Shown here: positions 52,405-61,037 of the stretch, piece by piece | How the letters are laid out: every line of letters begins with the position of its first letter | How positions within the stretch are numbered: the stretch's first letter is position 1 | Assembly: GCF_040371085.1 (NCBI RefSeq) | Contig: NZ_JAMBMT010000001.1 | Span: forward strand, 992,001-1,056,000 | Direction: 5' to 3' | Source: Psychrobacter sp. AH5 | GTDB lineage: Bacteria > Pseudomonadota > Gammaproteobacteria > Pseudomonadales > Moraxellaceae | DNA length: 64,000 bases | The notes under the pieces: generated by a model | Told to the model about the DNA's origin: nothing | Databases searched by the model: none | What the model saw: only the letters and a program-made list of their open reading frames with translations | Position numbers and translations under genes: made by a program

Positions 52405-54237
52405 TTATTTCTCTAAAATACAAGTGACTCCTTGACCACCAGCGGCGCAGATAGAGATAAGCGCGCGGCCTGAGCCTTTTTGATCAAGTAATTTAGCAGC
52501 CGTTGCTAAGATACGGCCGCCGGTAGCAGCGAAAGGATGCCCCGCGGCTAGTGATGAGCCATTGACGTTTAGCTTACTACGATCGATTGAGCCTAATGGT
52601 GCATCAAGACCTAGACGCTCTTGGCAGAAAGTCTCATCTTCCCATGCTGCAAGCGTGGATAGTACTTGTGAGGCAAAAGCTTCATGTATCTCATAAAAGT
52701 CAAAATCTTGCAAAGTCAAACCTGCGCGCTCAAGCATACGCGGTACGGCATAAGCGGGAGCCATAAGCAGGCCTTCTTTATCACCTGATTTACCGATGAA
52801 ATCGACCGCTGCTGTTTCTTGATGGACGATATAAGCCAAAGGCTTAAGGCCATGCTCTTTTGCCCATTCATCGTTAGCCAATAGCACACAAGAAGCGCCA
52901 TCGGTTAGCGGCGTAGAGTTGGCGGCTGTCATAGTAGGATTGGCGTTTTTCTTACCAAAGACGGGCTTGAGCTTTGCAAGCTTCTCTAAAGTGGTGTCCG
53001 GGCGTAAGTTATTGTCGCGAGTCAAACCCTTATAAGGAGTGATCAAATCGTCAAAGAAACCTTCGTCATAAGCACGCGCCAAGTTTTGATGGCTATTAAA
53101 CGCTAGCTGGTCTTGATCTTCACGGCTGATGTTCCACTCAAGAGCAGTAATCGCTTGATGATCGCCCATCGATAGCCCTGTACGCGGCTCACCGTTTTGT
53201 GGCGAGTCAATAAGATCCTTTGGATTGATGCTCATTAGTGCCTTTAGGCGCTGCTTGTTATCTTTGGCTGCGCCTAATTTAATCATCGCTTTACGTAGGC
53301 CGTCCCCAATGGCGATAGGGGCATCTGAGGTAGTATCAACACCGCCAGTAATAGCAGAATCGATAAGACCTAGCGCGATTTTATTAGCGGACGCAAAAGT
53401 CGCTTGCAGGCCCGTACCACAAGCTTGGGCTATATCATAAGTGGGCGTATGCGGATTCAGCGCGGTATTCAAAGCGGCTTCGCGAGTTAAGTTTAAGTCG
53501 CGGCTTAGCTTAAGAACAGCGCCAGCGACTACTTCGCCGATAAGCTCGCCTTGTAAGTCATAGCGCTCAACTAGTCCGTTTAGCGCGGCGGTTAACATAT
53601 CGATATTGCTAGCATCAGCATAAGCACCATTTGAGCGTGCAAAAGGAATACGGTTGCCGCCTAAGATAGCTACGCGCTGTAAGCCTGAGCTGTTGCTGCT
53701 AGTCGCACTTTTTTTACTAGCCGCTGTCGTCGCTTTTTTAGCGGCTGCTTTTGGTGCCTCTTTTTGTTCAGTTTTTTGCTCAGTCATAGCTTTTTTCTCA
53801 TTAGTGTTTTTGGTGGTAGCGGTTCTACTAGAGCTGGCTGGTTTTTTTTCATCTGCCGGTTTTTCAGAGGCTTTTTTATCAGCGTTATCTGCTTTAGCTT
53901 TATCAGCGTCAGCTTCTTTGCTAGCTTCTGGCTCTACTGATTTTGATTGAGTAGTAGCTTCAAGCTCTTCTTGTTTAGCCGCTTCAGCTTCATTTGCCAT
54001 GTCTTGTTTTATTTTGGCTTTTTTATCTGCTTGCTCATTAGTCGAGGATTTAGTGACTGGTTGGCCATCAGCATCTACTATTTCAGTATGCTGCTTTAGA
54101 TCGGCGATTGACTCATAGTTTGCAGTATGGTCTTTATCGCTAGTTTGAGATGCTGCTGCTTGAGTGTCAGTAGTCGTGCTATCATTGCCTTTAACGACTG
54201 TGGTTCCAACAATAGGGCTGTCTTTTTTATTACTCAT
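52405..54237 (-). CDS. Acetyl-CoA acyltransferase (thiolase) with long N-terminal extension
   Basis: Thiolase of the FadI/FadA2 type, acting in the last step of beta-oxidation or in condensing acyl-CoA. Catalytic residues: Cys at about 273 in AQACGTGLQATFASANK, His in YEIHEAFASQVLS, and the C-terminal Cys in SICAAGGQGVTCILEK. The conserved body begins only near residue 186 (RVAILGGNRIPFARSNGAY). The first about 185 residues are low in complexity, rich in Lys, Ala, Glu, Thr and Ser, without Cys or Trp, which is unusual for a thiolase. AAGGAT precedes the ATG at 54237, so the extension is probably translated. It is divergent from the fabG-maoC pair. Confidence 0.92.
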   Translation of the reverse strand: MSNKKDSPIVGTTVVKGNDSTTTDTQAAASQTSDKDHTANYESIADLKQHTEIVDADGQPVTKSSTNEQADKKAKIKQDMANEAEAAKQEELEATTQSKSVEPEASKEADADKAKADNADKKASEKPADEKKPASSSRTATTKNTNEKKAMTEQKTEQKEAPKAAAKKATTAASKKSATSSNSSGLQRVAILGGNRIPFARSNGAYADASNIDMLTAALNGLVERYDLQGELIGEVVAGAVLKLSRDLNLTREAALNTALNPHTPTYDIAQACGTGLQATFASANKIALGLIDSAITGGVDTTSDAPIAIGDGLRKAMIKLGAAKDNKQRLKALMSINPKDLIDSPQNGEPRTGLSMGDHQAITALEWNISREDQDQLAFNSHQNLARAYDEGFFDDLITPYKGLTRDNNLRPDTTLEKLAKLKPVFGKKNANPTMTAANSTPLTDGASCVLLANDEWAKEHGLKPLAYIVHQETAAVDFIGKSGDKEGLLMAPAYAVPRMLERAGLTLQDFDFYEIHEAFASQVLSTLAAWEDETFCQERLGLDAPLGSIDRSKLNVNGSSLAAGHPFAATGGRILATAAKLLDQKGSGRALISICAAGGQGVTCILEK

Positions 54238-54697
54238 AATAAAGGTATCCTTAAAATAGTGGTGAAAGAAAATAAAGTAAAAGTTAAGTGATAAATAAAA
54301 AGTTATAAACAAAGAAAGTAAGATAGTTAGTCAATATATAGGATAATAGTAGGTTATCATAATAATTTTCATGGCCTTCTTGTAGTGCTTTAGCAAATCT
54401 TTACTACTCTAAGAGCCGATATTAGGTAACAAGATATAATGGTAGACTCAGCAGTAGTGATAAGAGATATTACTTACTAGCTCATTTAATAATATATTGT
54501 TATCATTGATGCTCAAAGACATAACTTATAGTAAAAATATTTTAACATAGGCCAAAGGTTTTTAAATCATTATAGAGTAACTGTGCTGTCTACGTTTGTT
54601 GTCTATCTAAGCCCTTGACTTTTTGTTAACTTTGCAAAGGTTGTGATTGAATCTATTTAACTTAGCTTTTCATTATTTATAAATACAGGAGTATTTT
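54238..54697. other. 460-bp region between divergent thiolase and FabG genes
   Basis: Non-coding and AT-rich. It should contain promoters for both directions. A perfect ten-base palindrome CTTTGCAAAG lies near 54633-54642, and a TTGACT -35-like hexamer just before it lacks a clear -10. No further structure seen. Confidence 0.5.
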
Positions 54698-56098
54698 ATG
54701 TCAGATCGTTATGGTGATTTTGTACAATCTTCAATTGGTAAAAAAGTAGCAAAGAATTTAGGTTTGCCGCAGCCTGTGAGTTTGGATCGCTTTGAGGCCG
54801 GTCAGCGTTTGGTACGTGGCAGCGTGTTAGTAGGCCGCGCAAATGGTGATGATATGAGCGTTAGTCACTCGGTGGCGCGCATTTTATCTAAATTGCATGC
54901 TGAGGTTTTTGTTAATAGCCGTGATGATGCCAAAGACGCCCTAGCCGAAGCGGGTATCGAAGCAAAAGCCAATACCGGCAGTAAAGACAAATTTAAAGTA
55001 TTATTATTTGACGCCAGTAATATCAGTAATGCCAGTGAGCTCAAACAACTCTATGACTTTTTTCATCAAGTCGCTCGCAGCGTTGAGAAATCAGGCCGCG
55101 TGGTCATTATCGGTCGCCCGCCTGAAGCCATTGACGATGTACAAAAAGCGCTGGCTCAGCGCGCGCTAGAAGGTTTTGTGAAGTCAGTAGGCAAAGAGTT
55201 CAAACGTGGTATCACCGCTCAGCTGATTTATGTGACTGAAGGGTCTGAGGAAAACCTAGATTCCTCACTGCGCTTTTTTACCTCTGCGCGCTCCGCTTAT
55301 GTCTCAGGACAAGTGATCCGTGTTGGTAAGGGTCATACTATCGATATCGATTGGTCACAGCCGCTAGCGGGTAAAACTATGCTAGTTACTGGAGCTAGCC
55401 GCGGTATCGGTGAAGCTATTGCACGAGTATTGGCACGCGAAGGCGCTCATGTTATGTGCCTTGATGTGCCGCAGCAACAAGCTGACTTACAGAAAGTTGC
55501 AAGCGAAATCAGTGGCTCAACCTTGACAGTAGATATCACTAGTGACGATGCTGGCGAGCAAATCGCTGAGGCGGCGCAAAAGCGTGGCGGGCTTGACGCC
55601 ATTATCCATAATGCTGGGGTGACGCGTGATAAGACGCTAGCGAATATGGATGAGCAAAAGTGGGATATGGTCATCGACATTAACCTAAATAGTGTCGCTG
55701 AGCTTAATAAATACTTGCTTGAGAAAAACGTATTAAAAGACGATGCTCGTATTGTCTGCGTCTCTTCAATCTCAGGTATCGCTGGTAACTTGGGCCAGAC
55801 TAACTATGCTACTTCCAAAGCTGGCGTTATCGGCTTAGTCGATGCTACTGCTAAGCAGTTAGCGACTGAGGGTAAAGGCATGACTATCAATGCGGTGGCA
55901 CCAGGCTTTATCGAAACGCAAATGACCGAGGCTATTCCTTTTGCTATTCGTGAAGCGGGTCGCCGTATGAACTCTATGAGCCAAGGCGGTCTACCTGTCG
56001 ATGTCGCTGAAACTATCGCTTGGTTGGCCTCTCCTGCATCCGGCGGCTTAAACGGCAACACCGTACGGGTTTGTGGTCAAAGCTTACTGGGCGCATAA
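54698..56098 (+). CDS. 3-oxoacyl-(ACP/CoA) reductase, high-molecular-weight FabG (FabG4-like)
   Basis: NAD(H)-type short-chain dehydrogenase with an extra N-terminal domain. Residues 1-about 220 form a flavodoxin-like domain without a nucleotide motif, as in HMwFabG. Residues about 225-466 are a normal SDR: TGASRGIGEA at 231, HNAGVTRDKTLANMD, the catalytic Ser in VCVSSISGIAGNLGQTNYA and the YATSKAG Tyr-Lys pair, then NAVAPGFIETQMTEAIP. Length 466 residues matches FabG4 of mycobacteria (about 450). AGGAGT precedes the ATG. A MaoC-type dehydratase follows on the same strand, after a terminator-like hairpin. Confidence 0.93.
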   Translation: MSDRYGDFVQSSIGKKVAKNLGLPQPVSLDRFEAGQRLVRGSVLVGRANGDDMSVSHSVARILSKLHAEVFVNSRDDAKDALAEAGIEAKANTGSKDKFKVLLFDASNISNASELKQLYDFFHQVARSVEKSGRVVIIGRPPEAIDDVQKALAQRALEGFVKSVGKEFKRGITAQLIYVTEGSEENLDSSLRFFTSARSAYVSGQVIRVGKGHTIDIDWSQPLAGKTMLVTGASRGIGEAIARVLAREGAHVMCLDVPQQQADLQKVASEISGSTLTVDITSDDAGEQIAEAAQKRGGLDAIIHNAGVTRDKTLANMDEQKWDMVIDINLNSVAELNKYLLEKNVLKDDARIVCVSSISGIAGNLGQTNYATSKAGVIGLVDATAKQLATEGKGMTINAVAPGFIETQMTEAIPFAIREAGRRMNSMSQGGLPVDVAETIAWLASPASGGLNGNTVRVCGQSLLGA

Positions 56099-56248
56099 AG
56101 CGTTAATCCTGTGCTGGGATAAAAATTACCAGCTAATTTTCGCTTAGCTAGTGACACTGATTTATAATAATATAAGTATTTGATTTTATTATAAATTTTT
56201 ATAAAAATTCACATATGCTTACGAAAAAATGGTCAATAAATGTTAAGA

Positions 56249-56272
56249 AAGCTGCCCGAGGGTGGCTTTTTT
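56249..56272 (+). terminator. Rho-independent terminator between the fabG and maoC-type genes
   Basis: AAGCTGCC-CGAG-GGTGGCTT, eight pairs with two G-U wobbles, followed by six T. It lies 150 bases after the fabG stop and 73 bases before the dehydratase start, so that gene may have its own promoter or be expressed by read-through. Confidence 0.75.
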
Positions 56273-56344
56273 ATGATAAAAACACAGCAATAAAAGCTAT
56301 TTACCCCATAGTTAAGTTTGTTAAGCCCTATCTAGGATTGATTT

Positions 56345-57262
56345 ATGTCAGATACTCGTTATGATGCGTTGCCTAAGGCGCATACCACTTATGCCAATAT
56401 TATCAAGAGCTTGTTGCCCATTGGCGATCATTCTAAAGTCAGTAAAGACGCGCTGCCATCAGCGACTTATTCTGTAGATGACTTACATATTGATCAAAGC
56501 AATTTGAATGATTATCGTAAGATTTGCGGTTTTGCCGATAATGGTAAAGTGCCTATTACTTACTTTGCGGTATTGTCGCAAACCTTGCAGATGAATATGA
56601 TGGTCAAGGAGCCGTTCCCGTTTCCGATGTTGGGTCTAGTGCACATTGACAATTTAGTCATTCAGCATCGACCTATTGGTGAGCGCGAGACGGTCACTAT
56701 GTCAGTTACTTTTGCCAATCTGCGCGATCATGCGCAAGGTCAGCAATTTGACTTTGTCACTACGGTTAAATCACAAGACGATATCATTTGGGAAGGCACT
56801 TCTACTTATTTGGCTCGCGGTAAAAAGCCTAAGACTAGTGGCATCAAAAAAAGTGCGCCGCGTCCAGTAACGATCAAGCCTATGGTTGATGAGGCAGGCA
56901 CGCATAAAGTGTTTGAGGTGCCAGAGGATATCGGCCGCCGTTATGCTTTTATCTCAGGCGACTTTAACTTAATCCATCTACATCCTTTATCGGCAAAAGC
57001 CTTTGGTTTCCCAAAAGCTATCGCACATGGTATGTGGTCAAAAGCTAAGTGCTTAGCGATGATGAATGATTTGCCAGACGCTTTTAGTGCTGAGGTTGCT
57101 TTTAAATTACCTATCTTTTTGCCATCAGAGGTTGAGCTAATCGCTGAGCCAGTAGCTAAGCTTGAAAGTAGCGACGATCATTGCAACTTTGGCTTATATA
57201 GTGCCAAAAATGACAAGCCGCATTTAGCAGGCGTCGTCAAACTTTTAAAAGAAGCTAACTAA
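56345..57262 (+). CDS. MaoC-type (R)-hydroxyacyl dehydratase
   Basis: Hot-dog-fold hydratase/dehydratase. The hydratase-2 motif is in the C-terminal half: FISGDFNLIHLHPLSAKAFG and FPKAIAHGMWSKAKCLAMM, with the catalytic Asp and His. The N-terminal half (VPITYFAVLSQTLQMNMMV, EPFPFPMLGLVHIDN) is a second, inactive hot-dog, giving the double-hot-dog length of about 305 residues seen in HtdX-like enzymes. Together with the FabG4-like reductase and the divergent thiolase it could run an (R)-specific acyl-chain cycle. TAGGATTG precedes the ATG. Confidence 0.88.
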   Translation: MSDTRYDALPKAHTTYANIIKSLLPIGDHSKVSKDALPSATYSVDDLHIDQSNLNDYRKICGFADNGKVPITYFAVLSQTLQMNMMVKEPFPFPMLGLVHIDNLVIQHRPIGERETVTMSVTFANLRDHAQGQQFDFVTTVKSQDDIIWEGTSTYLARGKKPKTSGIKKSAPRPVTIKPMVDEAGTHKVFEVPEDIGRRYAFISGDFNLIHLHPLSAKAFGFPKAIAHGMWSKAKCLAMMNDLPDAFSAEVAFKLPIFLPSEVELIAEPVAKLESSDDHCNFGLYSAKNDKPHLAGVVKLLKEAN

Positions 57263-57460
57263 GCAAATCCGGGCGTGTTGAACGTCAAGGCGCTCTAGTA
57301 TTTATACTTTATAAACAGGCTAATAATCTAAGTTTTGTCTGTTTGTTTATCAATAAAGTCATGCTTTAAGACGGCAGTCATCATTTTTGTTAAGATAAAA
57401 CTAATGGCTGTCCTTATTGCATTTATCCACAAACCGCTATTATCCATTCAATTTACGACT

Positions 57461-57994
57461 ATGACTGAAAATAACCAAACCTTGCCACCTGCCGCAGCAG
57501 CGCCAACTGATAGCAACGTAGCCGATCAAAACAGCAAGCTCGATCACGACGTTAATCTGGCGGATGCACTCAATCCTTACTTTCGCCCTGATGAGCAAAC
57601 CATCGTTTGCGGAGCGCTTGATAGCGAAAAAGTAGCGGCTCTAGCAAAAGCTGGGGTCGAGCTAGTTATCAATTTGCAGACCGATGAGGAGCTTGAATTT
57701 GATGAAGCGGCCGCGGTCAAGCAAGCAGGCATGGCTTATGAGCATCTGCCTATTAATGGTGCTGCCGATTTAAAGCAGCTGAATATCTTGGAGTTTGATA
57801 AGATATTACGCCAACATCACGGCAAAAAAATGGCTATGCACTGCGGCTCAGGTAATAGAGCAGGCGCGGCAATGGCACTGCGAGCAGGCTGGCTACGAGG
57901 ACGCAAAATGGATACCGCTATGCAAAGTGGCCGTAGCCATGGCATGACCAAGCTTGAAGAAGAGGTACATAATCGGCTCTTAGTGCCGCGTTAA
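57461..57994 (+). CDS. DUF442/DSP-PTPase-type phosphatase (beta-lactamase hydrolase-like)
   Basis: Small cysteine phosphatase-like protein. NPYFRPDEQTIVCGALDSEK opens the domain, AGVELVINLQTDEELEFDEA follows, and MHCGSGNRAGAAMALRAGWL holds the catalytic Cys and Arg with the CX4R spacing of the DUF442 family rather than the usual CX5R. An N-terminal about 30 residues are Ala/Asn/Asp-rich. The start is uncertain: the frame is open to 57335, but the upstream part looks non-coding; I chose the ATG giving MTENNQT (178 residues). The physiological substrate is unknown. Confidence 0.8.
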   Translation: MTENNQTLPPAAAAPTDSNVADQNSKLDHDVNLADALNPYFRPDEQTIVCGALDSEKVAALAKAGVELVINLQTDEELEFDEAAAVKQAGMAYEHLPINGAADLKQLNILEFDKILRQHHGKKMAMHCGSGNRAGAAMALRAGWLRGRKMDTAMQSGRSHGMTKLEEEVHNRLLVPR

Positions 57995-58016
57995 TTACAA
58001 ACATATTTTACAGCAG

Positions 58017-58042
58017 CAGGCGACCCATAGGTGGCCTGTTTT
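58017..58042 (+). terminator. Likely terminator of the phosphatase gene
   Basis: CAGGC and GCCTG pair, and after a G-G mismatch ACC/GGT continue around a CATA loop, followed by TTTT. It lies 22 bases after the stop codon. Confidence 0.55.
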
Positions 58043-58115
58043 GCTATCAAAGCTCATCACTTACCAATACTCTTTAGTTTTAAAACCGACCATCCGTCAG
58101 CCAGCAGGAATAGCG

Positions 58116-59468
58116 ATGATAGACAATAATAATATTAATAATGAGCTTGAGCAGCAGTTGCAGCAGCTATTGACTAGATTGCAATTAGATGACGCGCCCG
58201 CAGGAGGCTCAGTAGTCGTTTATCAGTCTGGCAAATGTATCGCGCAAGCTAATGTTGGAATGGCGCAGCTAAACTCACCCTGGCAGCCCGATACCTTGGC
58301 GCTTAATTTCTCTACTGGTAAAGGCGTGCTGGCAACCCTAGTGCATGTGCTTGTCTCAAAGCAGCTATTAGCTTACGACACGCCTATAGCTCATTATTGG
58401 CCTAAGTTTGCGGCTAATAATAAGAGTGCGATTACCCTGCGGCAGGTTATGTCACACCAAGCAAGCTTATTTGCTATTAGCAGTATTGATGCCGATAGTG
58501 AGACTTTACTCAATTGGCCTGAGATGTTAGTCAAAGTCGCCGCCATGGCTGTTACTAAACCTGATGATAATGAGCGCTATGACAGCGCTTATAGTGCGTT
58601 AGTTTATGGTTGGATATTGGGCGGTTTGGTTGAGGGGGTGACGCAGATGTCACTGGCTGAGGCGCTGCGATTTTACTTAACTGAGCCTTTGGGTATTAGT
58701 GATAGTTGCTATTTTGGCGTGCCAGCGGATAAAGTGGGGCAAGTCGCAAAACTAGCCAAAGACTTTGAGCCCATGGCCCAAGATGATTCGCCTTTACGTC
58801 ACAAACGTCATAAACCAGTGTTAAGAGCTGAGTCAAAACAGACGCTAGCGGTTTACGAGCAGCTACCTAGCTATAAGTGTTGGCAGCGCTTAGCTATCAC
58901 TAATCAGCAAGTCTCAGCTGAGGCTAGTCTGACCGCTACCCAAATCAATCGCTTGTATTTTAACCATAGTGCTATCCATGCTAGCAACTACCGAGCGGCA
59001 TTAGTGCCCGCTAATAAACAGCCTATTGATTATTATAATGAACAAACACTCCAAGCGATAATTCCAGCTGCTAATGGTGTAGCGTCAGCAAAAGCACTAG
59101 CGACCATTTATACCATGCTGGCAAGTGGCGGAGTCTGGCAAGGTCAAACGCTGATTGATAAAGCAACTTTTGCACAGTTATCTGCGGTGCAAGCTGATGG
59201 TGATGACGCGGTTATGCCAGCAAAGATGCAATGGCGTTTGGGTTATCATAGATTATTTAGCGTCTGTCAGCATGATGATAACGCCGCTAATCATAGCGTC
59301 CAGCAGGGGTTTGGTCACATGGGTTATAACGGCTCAGTCGCTTGGTGTGACCCTACTCGTAAGCTCTCTTTTGCCTTTATTCATAACTTTGATATAACCA
59401 TGCTCAATGATATTCGCCAGTTTGCTCTAAGTGAGGCAGTACTAGATCTTATTAAAGCTCAAAGCTAA
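58116..59468 (+). CDS. Serine beta-lactamase-like hydrolase/esterase
   Basis: Class C beta-lactamase fold, most like family VIII esterases and EstB. The nucleophile motif SxxK is in NFSTGKGVLATLVHVLVSKQ (about residue 67). The Tyr motif is likely in ERYDSAYSALVYGWILGGLV. The third motif is represented by FGHMGYNGSVAWCDPTRKLS. There is no signal peptide from this start, so it is probably cytoplasmic and an esterase rather than an antibiotic-resistance enzyme. AGGAATAGCG precedes the ATG at 58116; the 25-codon upstream extension is rejected. It converges on the antiporter gene with 12 bases between. Confidence 0.88.
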   Translation: MIDNNNINNELEQQLQQLLTRLQLDDAPAGGSVVVYQSGKCIAQANVGMAQLNSPWQPDTLALNFSTGKGVLATLVHVLVSKQLLAYDTPIAHYWPKFAANNKSAITLRQVMSHQASLFAISSIDADSETLLNWPEMLVKVAAMAVTKPDDNERYDSAYSALVYGWILGGLVEGVTQMSLAEALRFYLTEPLGISDSCYFGVPADKVGQVAKLAKDFEPMAQDDSPLRHKRHKPVLRAESKQTLAVYEQLPSYKCWQRLAITNQQVSAEASLTATQINRLYFNHSAIHASNYRAALVPANKQPIDYYNEQTLQAIIPAANGVASAKALATIYTMLASGGVWQGQTLIDKATFAQLSAVQADGDDAVMPAKMQWRLGYHRLFSVCQHDDNAANHSVQQGFGHMGYNGSVAWCDPTRKLSFAFIHNFDITMLNDIRQFALSEAVLDLIKAQS

Positions 59469-59480
59469 GTTTGAGAAAAA

Positions 59481-60731
59481 TCAGTTGTATGGTTTGTTAG
59501 GTGTCATTTTTAATAAAGAGGGCGCGCTCAAGCCATGGATAAAGATGGAGGTCAAAATCACTATCGAACAAACAACCCATAGTTTAGTAGCATCAGCTTC
59601 GCTAAATAAGTCTTTATTGAGCGCATAGGATAAATAATATAAAGTACCAATACCGCGAATACCCAAGGCGGAGATGGCATATTTTTCAGTATGATGCATA
59701 TTTAGGCCAGTAAGTGCTATCACTCCGCCAATGGGGCGTATCAAAAATAAAAATACGAAGCTGACGATATAGACCGGCCAAGTCAGCTCAATGCCAGATT
59801 GTAGCCCTTGACCGATGAGCATGCCAAAAGCAACCAAGACTACTGACATCAATAAACCTTCAGACTGCTCAGCAAAATCGTGTAGTTTTTGGTGGTAAGA
59901 GTGCTTATGCTCTGAGCGCCGAAAAGCAAAAGCGGCGACAAATACGGCGATAAAACCATAGCTATGTACGTATTCAGCCAGTCCGTAAGCGAGCAAAGTC
60001 AAGGCAATGACTACGTAGCCTTGTGACATGCTGGTCTCGTTAGATTTCTTTGAAAAAACTACTTTAGCTAACACTTTACCCACTACGATACCAACTGCTA
60101 CGCCTGCTAGTATTTTCCACAATACCTCATACGTGAACCACGACCATAGCATCTCTGCGCTAAAGCGCTGACCGTCGTTGTAAGCCTCAGCGATGTTGAT
60201 AGCCAGATAAACAAACGGAAAAGCTAGACCATCATTAAGGCCAGCCTCTGAGGTTAAGGTAAAGCGCGGAGTATCCTCACCGCCAGTATTAGGCGGGCCT
60301 ACTTGAATGCTAGCAGCTAGCACCGGATCGGTTGGCGCTAATACTGCTCCTAACAATACAGCCGCGCCTAAAGTGAGGCCAAAGGTGTAGTAGCCTAATA
60401 CTGCCATAGCGAAGATACAGATAGGCATAGTAATCAATAGCAAGCGCACAGTAGGACGCCATAAATGCCAAGCCAGCTCAGTATCTATCTTGATGCCAGC
60501 GCCTACCAAAGATACTAATACCACAATCTCCGTCACTTTTTCAATGACGATACTATTCTCAAGTGGATTTAAGAACGACAAAGTTAGCCAAAAATAACCC
60601 ACTATCATACCGAAGCTTACTTGCAGCATAGGCAAAGAGATAGGCAAGCGTTTGGAGATAATAGGGAACAGTGCGCCTAACAAGAACGCCACACCGCCTA
60701 TTAATAATACAAAGTTATAGTTCTCGATCAT
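59481..60731 (-). CDS. Na+/H+ antiporter, CPA1/NhaP type
   Basis: Inner-membrane cation/proton antiporter with about 12 helices. Key features: ALFPIISKRLPISLPMLQVS, GAVLAPTDPVLAASIQVGP with the TDP motif, and TSEAGLNDGLAFPFVYLAIN with the ND pair that binds the ion in CPA1 proteins. KYAISALGIRGIGTLYYLSY is a later conserved helix. I chose the ATG at 60731; a TTG 18 codons upstream would add one more hydrophobic segment and cannot be excluded. It has no large cytoplasmic tail. Probably controls pH and sodium. Confidence 0.88.
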   Translation of the reverse strand: MIENYNFVLLIGGVAFLLGALFPIISKRLPISLPMLQVSFGMIVGYFWLTLSFLNPLENSIVIEKVTEIVVLVSLVGAGIKIDTELAWHLWRPTVRLLLITMPICIFAMAVLGYYTFGLTLGAAVLLGAVLAPTDPVLAASIQVGPPNTGGEDTPRFTLTSEAGLNDGLAFPFVYLAINIAEAYNDGQRFSAEMLWSWFTYEVLWKILAGVAVGIVVGKVLAKVVFSKKSNETSMSQGYVVIALTLLAYGLAEYVHSYGFIAVFVAAFAFRRSEHKHSYHQKLHDFAEQSEGLLMSVVLVAFGMLIGQGLQSGIELTWPVYIVSFVFLFLIRPIGGVIALTGLNMHHTEKYAISALGIRGIGTLYYLSYALNKDLFSEADATKLWVVCSIVILTSIFIHGLSAPSLLKMTPNKPYN

Positions 60732-60972
60732 AAGGTCTGCATGCGCCAATAAGATAACGTTAATAAGAAATATCGTTAATAACAAGCTTATCTTTATCTA
60801 GATAAGTAAGCTAAATCGCTACTTATAATGACAGGAAAAAACAAATTTTTCCGCAAAAAAACGTTATCACTTTAAATAATACGTTGGTTTTTGGTACTGG
60901 CTAATAATTGCTTACAGCTAGGATTGAGAATTTGATTGAGAGTTTTTAAAGATAAAATATAAACTCTATCTT

Positions 60973-61007
60973 CAAACAAAAAAGCCAGCGCTAGGCTGAC
61001 TTGTTTG
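60973..61007 (-). terminator. Rho-independent terminator of ilvD
   Basis: On the minus strand AAGTCAGC-CTAGC-GCTGGCTT (eight pairs, one wobble) is followed by six T. An outer CAAACAA/TTGTTTG pair encloses it. It lies about 35 bases after the ilvD stop. Confidence 0.85.
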
Positions 61008-61037
61008 AAAAAATAAAATATTTTTATTTAATGACTC

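Noticed and set aside
57313..57344. AAACAGGC/GTCTGTTT inverted repeat after the MaoC-type gene as a terminator
   Set aside because: Sixteen-base loop, wobble pairs and no clean T-run; too weak to call.
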